Below are positions 9,220-18,285 of a DNA stretch of 64,000 bases, one piece after another (positions within the stretch are counted from its first letter, which is position 1; every line of letters starts with the position of its first letter). The stretch covers positions 868,001-932,000 of the forward strand of contig NZ_CP049239.1 of assembly GCF_015679985.1 (NCBI RefSeq). Reading direction: 5' to 3'. Source of the DNA: Campylobacter concisus. Its GTDB lineage: Bacteria > Campylobacterota > Campylobacteria > Campylobacterales > Campylobacteraceae. A program made the position numbers and the translations under genes. The notes under the pieces were generated by a model, which searched no databases, was not told where the DNA came from, and saw nothing but the letters and a program-made list of their open reading frames with translations.

Positions 9220-9617
9220 TGGTTTTTGAGCTTTTAGAAAATGAGCTAGACCGGCTTGTGCAGGTGCTACCAAAAAGTGGCGTGGTGCTACTAAGTGGCG
9301 ATCTAGCAAGTGGCAAAACGACGCTTGTAAAGGCGATCATCAAGGCTCATGGCATAGATGAGAGCGTGACGTCGCCTACGTTTTCTTTGATGCAAATTTA
9401 TGGTAAAGATATCTACCACTACGACATTTATCAGATCGGATTTGACGGGATGGCAAAAAACGGCCTTTTTGAAAATTTGTTTGAAGAGGGGCTTCATCTA
9501 GTAGAGTGGAGCGATGAAAATTTAGAAAAAGCTTTAAAGAAAAACGGCGAGAGCTATACGTTAGTAAAAATTTCTCCTAGCAAAAATGGCAGAAAATACG
9601 AGGTTATAAGTGCATAA
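9219..9617 (+). CDS. tsaE: tRNA threonylcarbamoyladenosine ATPase TsaE
   Basis: Energises the TsaBCDE machine that makes t6A37 in tRNAs. 132 residues with P-loop GDLASGKTT (27-35), SPTFSLM switch region and the conserved HYDIYQI block followed by LVEWSD. ATG at 9219 overlaps the preceding stop (TGATG); a TTG directly before it is possible but adds just one residue. It overlaps lptB by 8 bases. Confidence 0.93.
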   Translation: MVFELLENELDRLVQVLPKSGVVLLSGDLASGKTTLVKAIIKAHGIDESVTSPTFSLMQIYGKDIYHYDIYQIGFDGMAKNGLFENLFEEGLHLVEWSDENLEKALKKNGESYTLVKISPSKNGRKYEVISA

Positions 9618-10338
9618 ACTAGAAGTAAAAGATCTAAAAAAGACGATAAAGAAAAGTGAGATCATAAAAGGTATATCTTTAGAGGTAAATAGCGGCGAAG
9701 TGGTGGGGCTTCTTGGGCCAAATGGTGCTGGAAAGACGACTACTTTTTATATGATTTGCGGACTCATCTCGCCAACTAGCGGAGATGTTTTTTTAAATGA
9801 CGAAAAGATCACAAACGTGCCACTTCACAAAAGAGCGCACCTTGGTATTGGCTATTTGCCGCAAGAGTCAAGCATATTTAAAGAGCTAAGTGTCGAAGAA
9901 AATTTACTTCTTGGGGCTGAAATTTTAAATCAAAGCGAAGAAGAGATAGCAAAAAGAGTAAATGAGATGCTAAATATGCTAAATATCGAGCCTATTCGCC
10001 TAAGAAAGGGTGTTAGCCTAAGTGGTGGCGAGCGTAGACGCTGTGAGATAGCTAGAAGCCTCATCATAAAGCCAAAATTTTTGCTGCTTGATGAGCCATT
10101 TGCAGGCGTCGATCCTATCGCAGTTAGCGACATCCAAAGTATTGTTAGAGACCTTAAAAAGCTAGGTATCGGCGTTTTGATAACCGACCACAACGTTCGT
10201 GAGACGCTAGCTATTTGTGACAGAGCCTACGTCATCAAAGATGGCTCGCTACTAGCAAGCGGCAGTGCGAGCGAAGTGGCAAACAACAAGCTCGTTAGAA
10301 CGCACTATCTTGGCGAAGAATTTAAGCTGCTTGAGTAG
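9610..10338 (+). CDS. lptB: LPS export ABC transporter ATPase LptB
   Basis: Cytosolic motor that powers lipopolysaccharide extraction by LptFG. 242 residues: Walker A GPNGAGKTT (36-44), Q-loop in LPQESSIF, signature LSGGERRRCEIARS and Walker B FLLLDEPFAGVDP. The PQESSIFKELSVEENL block is specific for LptB rather than amino-acid carriers. GTG start inside the tsaE end; its stop is followed at once by rpoN, as in many proteobacteria. Confidence 0.95.
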   Translation: MHKLEVKDLKKTIKKSEIIKGISLEVNSGEVVGLLGPNGAGKTTTFYMICGLISPTSGDVFLNDEKITNVPLHKRAHLGIGYLPQESSIFKELSVEENLLLGAEILNQSEEEIAKRVNEMLNMLNIEPIRLRKGVSLSGGERRRCEIARSLIIKPKFLLLDEPFAGVDPIAVSDIQSIVRDLKKLGIGVLITDHNVRETLAICDRAYVIKDGSLLASGSASEVANNKLVRTHYLGEEFKLLE

Positions 10339-11592
10339 ATGATGCTAAGGCAAAAGCAAACTTTAGCGCCAAAGATTAAGCTAAACCAAACGCTACGAAG
10401 TTGGCTTCCTATACTTCAAAGCGGGCTTGATGAGCTAAAAGAGACGCTTGAGCCTTTTATAAAAGACAATCCATTTGCCACAATTGAGCATAAAAATTTA
10501 GAAAAAAGCGAGAAAAAGCGAAATTTTTTCGAGCAGGTTAGCAAAAACTCGGTTAGCGAGAGCATCGAGGCTTTAAGCATCTATAAAGAAAGCCTCTATG
10601 AAAAGCTCGTTAGCCAGATAAATCCGCCACTTTTCCCCACGCAAAAGTCTCAAGATATCGCATATAAGATCATCGAGTGCTTAGACGATGAGGGCTATTT
10701 TTCCTATGATAATGAAATTTTTGCTGATTTTTGCGAGAGCGAGGTGGAGCGAGTTAGGGCGAGATTTGCCTACCTTGAGCCATGTGGAGTGGGCGCAAAA
10801 GATGTGAAAGATAGCTTTTTGTTTCAGCTAAGCGAGGTAGAGGCAAGTGATGAGATCATAGAGTGTGCGAAAAAGATTATCTTAAATTTTGAAAATATAG
10901 AAAAGCTTAGAAAACTTAAATTTTACGACGATGCGCTAAAGATTATAAAAAAATTTAAAAATCCCCCGGCCATTGAGTATCTCGAAGATGAAAAAGAGGC
11001 GGTGCCTGATATCTTCGTGCTAAGCACAAGCAGTGGCATAAGTGTGCAGATAAATGATGAGTACTATCCAGAAATTTTGGTTGATACCGAGGGATTAGAC
11101 GAGAAAGAGGCTTTTGTAAGCTCGCGCATAAAAGAGGCAAGCGAGCTCATAGACGCACTTGAGATGAGAAAAGCGACGCTTTATAAGATAGGGCTTATGA
11201 TAGTTGAGTACCAGTATGACTACTTCTTGGGCGGCGACATAAAGCCCATGAAGCTAAAAGACCTAGCAGACGAGCTTGGGCGCAACCCTTCAACCATATC
11301 AAGAGCGATCGCAAACAAATATCTAAGCTGTTCAAGAGGTACGGTCGCACTTAAAAATTTCTTTTCAACTGGCTTTGACGATGAGACCTCAAACGCTGCG
11401 ATAAAGGAATTTTTGCTAGAGCTTATCAAAAATGAAGACCACAAAAAGCCACTTTCTGATCTAAAAATCCAAGAGCTCATACAAGCTAAATTTAACATCC
11501 AAATCGTTCGCCGAACCATCACAAAATACCGCAAAATCCTAAATATCGGAAGCTCAAGCCAGCGAAAAAGAGTCTATCAGATAAACGGCTAA
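10339..11592 (+). CDS. rpoN: RNA polymerase sigma-54 factor
   Basis: Sigma-54, which in Campylobacter drives mid-class flagellar genes with FlgR. 417 residues: the N-terminal activator-interacting region (LRQKQTLAPKIKLNQTLRS), core-binding part, helix-turn-helix LKDLADELGRNPSTISRAI (about 297-315) and the RpoN box VRRTITKYRKIL close to the C-terminus, slightly altered from the usual ARRTVAKYR. ATG follows the lptB stop with no gap (a double ATG). Its stop directly abuts that of the convergent next gene, leaving no room for a terminator. Confidence 0.96.
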   Translation: MMLRQKQTLAPKIKLNQTLRSWLPILQSGLDELKETLEPFIKDNPFATIEHKNLEKSEKKRNFFEQVSKNSVSESIEALSIYKESLYEKLVSQINPPLFPTQKSQDIAYKIIECLDDEGYFSYDNEIFADFCESEVERVRARFAYLEPCGVGAKDVKDSFLFQLSEVEASDEIIECAKKIILNFENIEKLRKLKFYDDALKIIKKFKNPPAIEYLEDEKEAVPDIFVLSTSSGISVQINDEYYPEILVDTEGLDEKEAFVSSRIKEASELIDALEMRKATLYKIGLMIVEYQYDYFLGGDIKPMKLKDLADELGRNPSTISRAIANKYLSCSRGTVALKNFFSTGFDDETSNAAIKEFLLELIKNEDHKKPLSDLKIQELIQAKFNIQIVRRTITKYRKILNIGSSSQRKRVYQING

Positions 11593-12336
11593 CTACCACT
11601 CATTTACAGCAAAAAGTATGGCCTTGCGCATCTGTGCAAAAAGTTCGCTACTAAGCTCTTCGTACTCTTTGCCACGTTTTTTATATTGTGCCATGCCCGC
11701 TGCATCGTCGTTCCAAGAGCCCATACCGCCAAAGACATCAGCCAAGCTTGCCGCAGCAAAAAGAGCTAAATTTTTCTTTGGCATAAGCGGTGCATTAAAT
11801 ATCTTTTGATCATCATTGCTTGAAGATCTAAGTGATTTTAATGCCCTGCGAAAACACTCACCAAAATTCTCACACTCTATCTCATCTGCAAAGGCTGCTA
11901 TCTTGGTAAGTATGGCCATAAAAGCTTCTGTGTTGTCGCTAAAATTTTCTAAATTAACATCTTTTTCAAGACCAATTTCTTTATATACTATGTTCCAGTC
12001 TCTTTGATCTTTGTTGTATTTCCAGTAGGGCACGAAGCAGCTTATGTGCTCTTTAAAAATGCAAATGATCGATTTTGCGGTAGAGTTTGAAAAGCTAAGC
12101 AATAAACGTTCATCTGATGAGCCAGTTAAATTTGCAGTAAGTCTTACATCTCTCAATCCAAGCTTTAATGCATGCTCAAACCACTCATTTACGCCATTTG
12201 CCCTATGATCTGAGAGAAAGTGAAAATTTATACTATTTTCGTAGCTAGTGCCATTATATAGGATAGGAGAATTTGACTTTATGGCCTGCTTTACGGCAAC
12301 AATAATGGCGCATATATTAAACATTTCACCATTCAT
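11593..12336 (-). CDS. Conserved hypothetical protein, 247 aa
   Basis: I do not recognise a domain. The protein is soluble, without signal peptide or membrane segment. The C-terminal third contains a Gly-rich turn (SLADVFGGMGSWNDDA) followed by a charged helix. The ATG at 12336 has AAAGAGCG upstream. Its stop codon directly abuts the convergent rpoN stop. Base use matches the neighbours, so it looks like a resident gene. Confidence 0.75.
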   Translation of the reverse strand: MNGEMFNICAIIVAVKQAIKSNSPILYNGTSYENSINFHFLSDHRANGVNEWFEHALKLGLRDVRLTANLTGSSDERLLLSFSNSTAKSIICIFKEHISCFVPYWKYNKDQRDWNIVYKEIGLEKDVNLENFSDNTEAFMAILTKIAAFADEIECENFGECFRRALKSLRSSSNDDQKIFNAPLMPKKNLALFAAASLADVFGGMGSWNDDAAGMAQYKKRGKEYEELSSELFAQMRKAILFAVNEW

Positions 12337-12374
12337 TTTCGCTCTTTTTAATAGCCATTGTGGTAAGCCGTGCT

Positions 12375-13205
12375 CTAGCCAACCATCACAAAATTTTCTT
12401 GATTTTTAAAGTATGGTTTTAGGCTCTCATAAGCAGATTGAATATTTTTAAATTTCTTTGCGTATTCTTCTTGTATGAGAGGATTTTTGTTGGCGTGCCT
12501 GTCTGGGTGATAGATATTTACGAGTGAAAGATAGCTTTGCCTGATAGTTTCAAAGTCATCATCTTTTTTGCAACCTAAAATCTCAAAATTTTCCTCAAGT
12601 AAATTTGCAAGCACAGAAAATCTGCTTACAAATTTAGATGAGCTTTTTATTTTTATGCCTTGTTTAAAGGCTTTGTAGTCTTTTTCATCATAGATAAAAT
12701 TTACGCTAAATTTTGGATAGTTTCTTTTGTAGAGTAGTTTGTTTAATGTGTTTATGTCGTTGTCATTTGAGATGGTGATGTTTAAAAAATCATCATTTTT
12801 GCTAAAAGCAATATTGCTTTTTGCCAGACTCTCGCTGATATAGCTAGCAAAGTCTCTGCAAAGTGCATCTTTTAGTTCAAATTTGACTTCATTTTTTACA
12901 AAATTTACGTTTAGACTAATGACTGGAGTTAGGGTATTTTTTTGAACAAAGCCAAGCTTTATGGTTTTATAGTTTGCAAAACGAATATCAAGCTTATCAT
13001 CACTTTGCTTTTCATAAAGTTTTTTTATAAATTTTAAAAAGCACTTGCGTTGTGGGATTTCGCTCTCTTCATAAAACGAAATAACCTTATTTTTATTAGA
13101 TAAAATTTTTGTAAAATTTCTGCTTATCATATCTCTAAGCTCACGAAACAAAGTGTCATTATCAGTTAAAATGCTTAGAGATTCTAATGTTTGCGTAACT
13201 TTCAT
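12375..13205 (-). CDS. DnaJ-domain protein with C-terminal J domain
   Basis: 276 residues. The J domain is at the extreme C-terminus (about residues 212-270): DDDFETIRQSYLSLVNIYHPDRHANKN carries the HPD tripeptide needed to stimulate DnaK ATPase (quoted stretch contains HPD at its end), then a helix with KKFKNIQSAYESL. The N-terminal 200 residues match nothing I recognise and have no membrane segment. It is therefore an Hsp70 co-chaperone of unknown target, not canonical DnaJ (no G/F region, no zinc centre). Confidence 0.8.
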   Translation of the reverse strand: MKVTQTLESLSILTDNDTLFRELRDMISRNFTKILSNKNKVISFYEESEIPQRKCFLKFIKKLYEKQSDDKLDIRFANYKTIKLGFVQKNTLTPVISLNVNFVKNEVKFELKDALCRDFASYISESLAKSNIAFSKNDDFLNITISNDNDINTLNKLLYKRNYPKFSVNFIYDEKDYKAFKQGIKIKSSSKFVSRFSVLANLLEENFEILGCKKDDDFETIRQSYLSLVNIYHPDRHANKNPLIQEEYAKKFKNIQSAYESLKPYFKNQENFVMVG

Positions 13206-13255
13206 TGCCTACTCCACATAAAATATTACATGTTTTAGCAATAAGCATTCCAAAT

Positions 13256-13441
13256 TTATATTTTTCTTATATTTTGACCTTTAATGTACTCTGCAAATTC
13301 GTTTTTTAGTTTATTTTCTTTATACAAGATCGCCTCTTCTTTTGTATGAGAAACGGCTTCTTTTTGAGTTTTTTTGATCTCACCTTGCTCTTTAGTAAGT
13401 TCTTTTTTTATCTCTTTTAAACTATCGAAAAAATCATTCAT
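13256..13441 (-). CDS. Small conserved charged protein, 61 aa
   Basis: A 61-residue highly charged, probably helical protein (MNDFFDSLKEIKKELTKEQ...), ending NEFAEYIKGQNIRKI. It has a very good ribosome site (AAAAGGAGC, 5 bases from ATG), which supports translation. Function unknown. It lies between the J-domain gene and the tRNA. Confidence 0.7.
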   Translation of the reverse strand: MNDFFDSLKEIKKELTKEQGEIKKTQKEAVSHTKEEAILYKENKLKNEFAEYIKGQNIRKI

Positions 13442-13551
13442 TTTTGCTCCTTTTATTTTTATCGGATTTTACTAAAACAGTTATAAAATTAAAATGAATA
13501 CAATTTTTCTTTAAGGAAAGTTTAGCTAATATCTCGACTTAACTTTCTTGT

Positions 13552-13628
13552 GCGCTCGTAGCTCAGCTGGATAGAGCATTTGATTGCGGTTCAAAAGGTC
13601 AGAGATTCGAATTCTCTCGGGCGCACCA
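13552..13628 (+). tRNA. tRNA-Arg, anticodon GCG
   Basis: Full cloverleaf read by eye: acceptor GCGCTCG/CGGGCGC (one G-T pair), D stem GCTC/GAGC, anticodon stem TTTGA/TCAAA with loop TTGCGGT, T stem AGAGA/TCTCT with loop TTCGAAT, discriminator A and encoded CCA. The anticodon GCG would read CGC and CGU. Most bacteria use ACG (edited to ICG by TadA) for this box, so the GCG form deserves notice. Confidence 0.95.
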
Positions 13629-13699
13629 TCTTTTTAATTCTTAATGACAAACTTCATAATTTTTATAGTAAAATAAGCAAAAAAATTAAAAGAGAAAAA

Positions 13700-14434
13700 A
13701 TGGATTTTCAAAATATTCAAAAACAAATTTTGGTACTAAAAGAAAGTTTGACAGCATTAGAACAAAATAGTGAGCACGAGATCGGGTTGGCAGTTGGGGT
13801 TGTTGAGTTTAATAAAAACGCTGATGAACTTAAAAAAAAGCTTGCAAATTTAAAAGGTGAAAGCGATTTCTTTAAAAGTGTCTTCAATACAGAGGACTAT
13901 TATGAAAACATTAGTACTTATTTGGAGCAGATAAAGAGAAGCTTAAATTATAAAATTGAGAAAAACGGTGTGAGCTTTAAGGCAAATGAAAATTTACAAG
14001 AAAGCTATGTCGCCATTTTAAATATAATAGAAATTTTGGTAGCAGAGTATCAAATACAAAACAAAAATAAAGCGAAAAATCTCTTTTCTAGGACAACAGA
14101 TACTACTCAAATAAAATCAATACTTGCGGAGCTAAATACTCTACAAGAGCGCATACATAATGTTTTGCATATTCATTCTAGGATAGTTTCAAATGTTATT
14201 TTGCAAAATTTTAAGATAATTTATACGTTCTTTTATAATTGTATTAAGGCTGCAAAGCAACGCAAAGATGAGCTTTTACTGGTGGAGATCGCGGGTATAA
14301 CTGACAAGATAATAACTATGATAAAACCAGTCTTTAGTGCAAAAATTTTAAACACAAATGAGCTTATTTATCACTACTTAATCTTTGAGCTAAAAGAACT
14401 AAAAGCTTGTGCGATAGGCGAGGAGCTAGTTTAA
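13700..14434 (+). CDS. Hypothetical helical protein, 244 aa
   Basis: The frame is open into the tRNA, but the first plausible start is ATG at 13700 (purine-rich AAAAGAGAAAA before it). The product is predicted to be all-helical and soluble, with a coiled-coil-like N-terminus (residues 1-60: KQILVLKESLTALEQ, ADELKKKLANLKGE). No domain recognised. It overlaps the convergent murG stop by 9 bases. Confidence 0.65.
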   Translation: MDFQNIQKQILVLKESLTALEQNSEHEIGLAVGVVEFNKNADELKKKLANLKGESDFFKSVFNTEDYYENISTYLEQIKRSLNYKIEKNGVSFKANENLQESYVAILNIIEILVAEYQIQNKNKAKNLFSRTTDTTQIKSILAELNTLQERIHNVLHIHSRIVSNVILQNFKIIYTFFYNCIKAAKQRKDELLLVEIAGITDKIITMIKPVFSAKILNTNELIYHYLIFELKELKACAIGEELV

Positions 14435-15448
14435 AATTTTATCAATTATCTCTTTTGCTCCATTTGGCAGAAGGATCTCTTTTAGAGCTTTACTGCTTTT
14501 GTTTAGATCAAAATTTTCTATCATTCTTATAACTTCATCTTTGTCTAAATTTTCTCCATTTTGCAAGCAAATTTCAGCAATGCCTTTATCTTTTAAAAAA
14601 TTTGCATTGTAGTATTGATGATTACCAGCAGCATAAGGAAACGGCACAAAGATAGATGGCAAAGCATTTGCACAAAGCTCCCAAAGCGAGCTAGCTCCTG
14701 CTCTTGATATGGCAAGGTCAGCCTTGCTCATCTTATTTTCTATCTCTTTACTAAATTCAAAAATTTCTAAATTCGTTTCATTAAAGCCAAGTTCATCATA
14801 TCTTTTTTTAAGTTCATCAAAGCCGTTTTTACCACATTGATGAATTATATTTATGCCTTTTTCTTTAAGATATGGAGCTAAATTTATAGCTAGCTCGTTT
14901 ATCGCTTTTGCACCTTGCGAGCCTCCTAAAAACAAAATAGTCTTTAGCTCCTCTCTCACTCTTGCACTATCGAAAAATTTCTTTGCCACTGGGTAAGGGT
15001 AGGGCAAAGCTTCATCATAAGAGCTAAAAAAGTCTTTCGCATAAGGCTTTAAAATTTTATTTAATTTACCCATTACAGCATTTTGTTCGTGGATAAAAAG
15101 TGGCACTTTTGAGATGATTGCCGCAATGGCCGCTGGAGCTGCTGAATAGCCACCAACGCTAATGACTGCCTTAACGTCATTTTGCTTAAAAATTTTTCTA
15201 CATTTTAAGGCAAGATTTACGATATTTGTTAGTGATTTTAGCTTAGCAAAGCCTCTTTTATTTACTACGCCACTACTTGGTAAGAAAAATTTTTGTAAAA
15301 AATTCTCGTCATTTTCAAACCAAAATTTATCTTGCCCACTAGTTGAGCCGATAAATATAGGCTTAATATCTCGTCTATTTAGCTCCTCGCAAAAGCTTCT
15401 TGCGATCGCTAAATGCCCACCAGTACCTCCACCGCAAATAACAATCAT
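14426..15448 (-). CDS. murG: Lipid II synthase MurG (UDP-GlcNAc transferase)
   Basis: Adds GlcNAc to lipid I on the cytoplasmic side. 340 residues with N-terminal GGGTGGHLAIA, HEQNAVMGKLN around 120, the donor-site loop GGSQGAKAINE about 174 and SRAGASSLWEL (about 244) plus PYAAGNHQYYNA. The start ATG overlaps the ftsW stop (ATGA), so the flippase-like polymerase and lipid II maker are coupled. Confidence 0.96.
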   Translation of the reverse strand: MIVICGGGTGGHLAIARSFCEELNRRDIKPIFIGSTSGQDKFWFENDENFLQKFFLPSSGVVNKRGFAKLKSLTNIVNLALKCRKIFKQNDVKAVISVGGYSAAPAAIAAIISKVPLFIHEQNAVMGKLNKILKPYAKDFFSSYDEALPYPYPVAKKFFDSARVREELKTILFLGGSQGAKAINELAINLAPYLKEKGINIIHQCGKNGFDELKKRYDELGFNETNLEIFEFSKEIENKMSKADLAISRAGASSLWELCANALPSIFVPFPYAAGNHQYYNANFLKDKGIAEICLQNGENLDKDEVIRMIENFDLNKSSKALKEILLPNGAKEIIDKILN

Positions 15449-16605
15449 AATTTTGCCCTTTTACTAACCATCAAAACCATGCCGATACCGATACAAATCG
15501 CAAGCACAGAGCTACCGCCGTAACTAAGAAATGGCACAGCAATACCTTTGATAGGCGTGATCGATGTGATGCCATAGCTATTCATTAAAAATGAAAACGA
15601 TAATATAAGCCCGACACCAAGCGTAAATAAATGATAGACCTTATTTTCGCTTCTAGCTGAAATTCTAAAAATTCTATAAAGTAGCGTTATAAATATAGCT
15701 ACGATACACAAAATACCAAATACACCAACCTCTTCAGCGATACCAGCTAGTACAAAGTCAGTATGAACCTCACTTAAAAAGCCAAGTTTAAAGATACCAG
15801 CGCCAAGCCCTTCGCCGAAAAATTCGCCATGCTTTATAGCGTTTAACGAGTGAGAAATTTGATATGGCTCTGGCGCATCAGCCACTCTTAATACATCTGC
15901 AACGCTATCAGGCAAGAAAGAAAGCACCATATTTTGTATCGTGCCCCACCATGACTTTATACGTAAAATTCTATGCTCAGAGCTGATTATCGCTACTGTC
16001 ATAACAAAAGCAGCTCCTAAGATACCGATGCTAAAAAGTCTCGCACTTGCTCCTGCAAAAAGTGCCATCGTCACAAATGTAAGCGCCAGTACGACCACTT
16101 GACCAAGGTCATTTTGCATAACAGCGATAAGAAAGATAGCAACACCAAAAAGAATAATATAAGGCATAAGTATCTTAACCTCATCTAGCAAGGTCCTTTT
16201 GCCTTCACTAAATTTTCTAGTAAAACTCCAAGCCAAGAAGTAGACAAAACCGATTTTAAAAAACTCAACTGGAGCTAGTGAAAAACCAGGTAGCCTGATC
16301 CAACGCCTAGCACCACCAGCATCAGTCACCATAGAAGCTGGCAATGCATGCATTAGCCCCATGGCGATACCGCAAGATATAAGAAGGCCAAACCCTATCC
16401 AAACAAGCGTCTTTTCAGGATTGAGCCTAGAAAGCCACCACATAATGAAAATTCCAATACAACCAACAATGAACTGGCGGATGAAAAAGTGAAATTCGTC
16501 GTAATTAAAAAATAAAACCGTAAAAACTGGCAAAGATAGTGAAAAAATAATACTTATAGCGATCAAAGTCGAACAAAGATAGAAAATGATCTTATCAACT
16601 GCCAA
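15445..16605 (-). CDS. ftsW: Septal peptidoglycan polymerase FtsW
   Basis: SEDS-family glycosyltransferase, 386 residues, about 10 membrane segments. Signature blocks are present: DAGGARRWIRLPGFSLAPVE, MQNDLGQVVV and the C-terminal FLSYGGSSVLA. Position immediately ahead of murG argues for FtsW rather than RodA. Starts with TTG (16605-16603) behind GGAGTTAAA. Confidence 0.92.
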   Translation of the reverse strand: MAVDKIIFYLCSTLIAISIIFSLSLPVFTVLFFNYDEFHFFIRQFIVGCIGIFIMWWLSRLNPEKTLVWIGFGLLISCGIAMGLMHALPASMVTDAGGARRWIRLPGFSLAPVEFFKIGFVYFLAWSFTRKFSEGKRTLLDEVKILMPYIILFGVAIFLIAVMQNDLGQVVVLALTFVTMALFAGASARLFSIGILGAAFVMTVAIISSEHRILRIKSWWGTIQNMVLSFLPDSVADVLRVADAPEPYQISHSLNAIKHGEFFGEGLGAGIFKLGFLSEVHTDFVLAGIAEEVGVFGILCIVAIFITLLYRIFRISARSENKVYHLFTLGVGLILSFSFLMNSYGITSITPIKGIAVPFLSYGGSSVLAICIGIGMVLMVSKRAKL

Positions 16606-16634
16606 AATTTAACTCCAAGTTTAAAAAGTGCCAA

Positions 16635-16677
16635 AGTATAATAAAAAACGGCTTACAAAGATATTATTTGCTATAAT
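16635..16677. promoter_or_regulatory. Divergent -10 boxes between ftsW and murI
   Basis: Minus strand TATACT at 16640-16635 lies 29 bases before the ftsW TTG; plus strand TATAAT at 16672-16677 (TTTGCTATAATTGC) lies 20 bases before the murI ATG. Both are matches by eye. Confidence 0.5.
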
Positions 16678-16697
16678 TGCAGGCTTTAAGGAAGGGC

Positions 16698-17486
16698 ATG
16701 AAGATAGGTATATTTGACTCAGGACTTGGCGGGCTGAGCGTCTTAAATGAAGCTTTAAGCAAGCTTAGTGAGCATGAATTTTTATATTACGCAGACGTGA
16801 AAAATGTCCCATACGGACAAAAGAGTAGGGATGAGATCTTAAAATTTAGCTTTGATGCGGTGAAATTTCTCATAGAAAATGGCGCAAACGCCGTTGTAGT
16901 AGCTTGTAATACGGCAACAAGCGTGGCGATAAAAGAGCTTAGAGCAAATTTAAATGTACCCATAATCGGCATGGAGCCAGCTGTAAAAAAAGCTCATGAC
17001 TTAAGCCATAATGATGCCTTAAAGACGCTTGTCATAGCCACTCCGGTCACCGTAAATGGTGCAAAATTAAAAGAGCTGATCGCAAATTTACACGCAAAAG
17101 ATAAGACTGAGCTGCTCGCTCTACCACGCCTTGTAAATTTTGCTGAAAATGGGGAATTTGACACCGAGAATGTGAAATCATATCTAAAAGAAGAGTTAGA
17201 CAAATTTGTTCTAAGCAAATTTGGCTTTTTGGTGCTTGGCTGCACGCACTTTAACTATTTTAAAGATAGCCTAAGAGAAATTTTGCCATCAAATATAAGC
17301 ATAATTGATGGCAACGAAGGGACAATAAACCGACTCATAAGTGAGCTTGGACTAAAAATTTCTACTTTAGATCAAGCCCCAAAAGTTAGATTTTTCTATT
17401 CTGGTGATGAAGTATTCAGTAAATTTGAGCTAGATAAAATTTCAAGAAATTTAGCTAGATTAGAGAAGATGAGAGAGATTTACTAG
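16698..17486 (+). CDS. murI: Glutamate racemase
   Basis: Makes D-glutamate for peptidoglycan. 262 residues from the ATG at 16698 (ribosome site AAGGAAGGG); a start 21 bases upstream would put the ribosome site inside the gene. Catalytic pair Cys70 (VVACNTATS) and Cys182 (LVLGCTHF), with the N-terminal FDSGLGGLSV loop. It lies divergently from the murG-ftsW pair, so four cell-wall steps cluster here. Confidence 0.95.
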   Translation: MKIGIFDSGLGGLSVLNEALSKLSEHEFLYYADVKNVPYGQKSRDEILKFSFDAVKFLIENGANAVVVACNTATSVAIKELRANLNVPIIGMEPAVKKAHDLSHNDALKTLVIATPVTVNGAKLKELIANLHAKDKTELLALPRLVNFAENGEFDTENVKSYLKEELDKFVLSKFGFLVLGCTHFNYFKDSLREILPSNISIIDGNEGTINRLISELGLKISTLDQAPKVRFFYSGDEVFSKFELDKISRNLARLEKMREIY

Positions 17487-17556
17487 ACTAAATTTAGCTA
17501 AAACCTTGAGCCAAATTTTAGAAAATACATTAAATTTTACATACTTTTATATGTAT

Positions 17557-18147
17557 TTAGCCTTTTCTTTGCTTTATTATATAGACCACGCTTATTACTG
17601 CAACTACAGCTAAAAGAGTGATCGTGATTAAAAAAAGTGTCTGTTTGTCAGGATTTGAACCTAAAAAATAGCCAACTCCAAGCAAAACAGCACACCAAAT
17701 CCCAGCGCCAAGCGTGGTAAATAGGCAAAATCTAAAAATGTTCATCTTAGCAAGTCCGGCTGGCAGGCTTATGTATTGACGAATGCCAGGAATCAGACGT
17801 GAGTTAAATGTAGAAATTTCGCCGTGTTTATTGAAAAATGCTTCAAATTTATCCATTTTTTCGTGAGTGATTCCCACAAATTTGCCGTATTTTAAAACGA
17901 TCTCGCGACCAAAAAAATAGCAAAGATAGTAGTTAAAAATAGCTCCAAGCAGGCTTCCAAGCGTACCTGCAAGAAAGGCCAAAATTAAACTCATTTCACC
18001 TTTATGTGCCAAATAGCCAGCAGGTATCATTGCGACCTCGCTTGGAAATGGAAAAAATGAGCTTTCTAAAAACATCATGATAAATATGCCAGCATAACCC
18101 CAGCTACTTACGCTCGCAACTATAAAATCAATAACATCATGCAGCAT
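17557..18147 (-). CDS. DedA-family inner-membrane protein
   Basis: 196 residues with about 5 hydrophobic segments and the DedA/VTT core: ESSFFPFPSEVAM (28-40), FYLGREI-type motif FFGREIVLKYGK, FFNKHGEISTFNSRLIPGIRQYISLPAG. DedA proteins are thought to move undecaprenyl phosphate or other lipids across the membrane. Substrate cannot be told. Confidence 0.88.
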   Translation of the reverse strand: MLHDVIDFIVASVSSWGYAGIFIMMFLESSFFPFPSEVAMIPAGYLAHKGEMSLILAFLAGTLGSLLGAIFNYYLCYFFGREIVLKYGKFVGITHEKMDKFEAFFNKHGEISTFNSRLIPGIRQYISLPAGLAKMNIFRFCLFTTLGAGIWCAVLLGVGYFLGSNPDKQTLFLITITLLAVVAVISVVYIIKQRKG

Positions 18148-18264
18148 TTAAATTCCTGAAAAATTTTAAAGTGAGCCATTTTAGCAAAGCATAGCTTAAG
18201 CTTTTTGACAAAAATAAAGAGAGTTTGTAGCTTATTAAAACCAGATGAAAGTAGAAGCAAAATA

Positions 18265-18280
18265 GGGCGAAAGCTCGCCC
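18265..18280 (-). terminator. Intrinsic terminator of the met transport operon
   Basis: Minus strand: GGGCGA GCTT TCGCCC followed by TATTTTGC, 6-20 bases after the last metQ stop. Compact GC stem with tetraloop and short T run. Confidence 0.7.
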
Positions 18281-18285
18281 CATTT

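Noticed and set aside
13580-13699. Longer start of the hypothetical gene, overlapping the tRNA
   Set aside because: It would translate the tRNA; the ATG at 13700 is the first with a purine-rich upstream site and gives a sensible protein.
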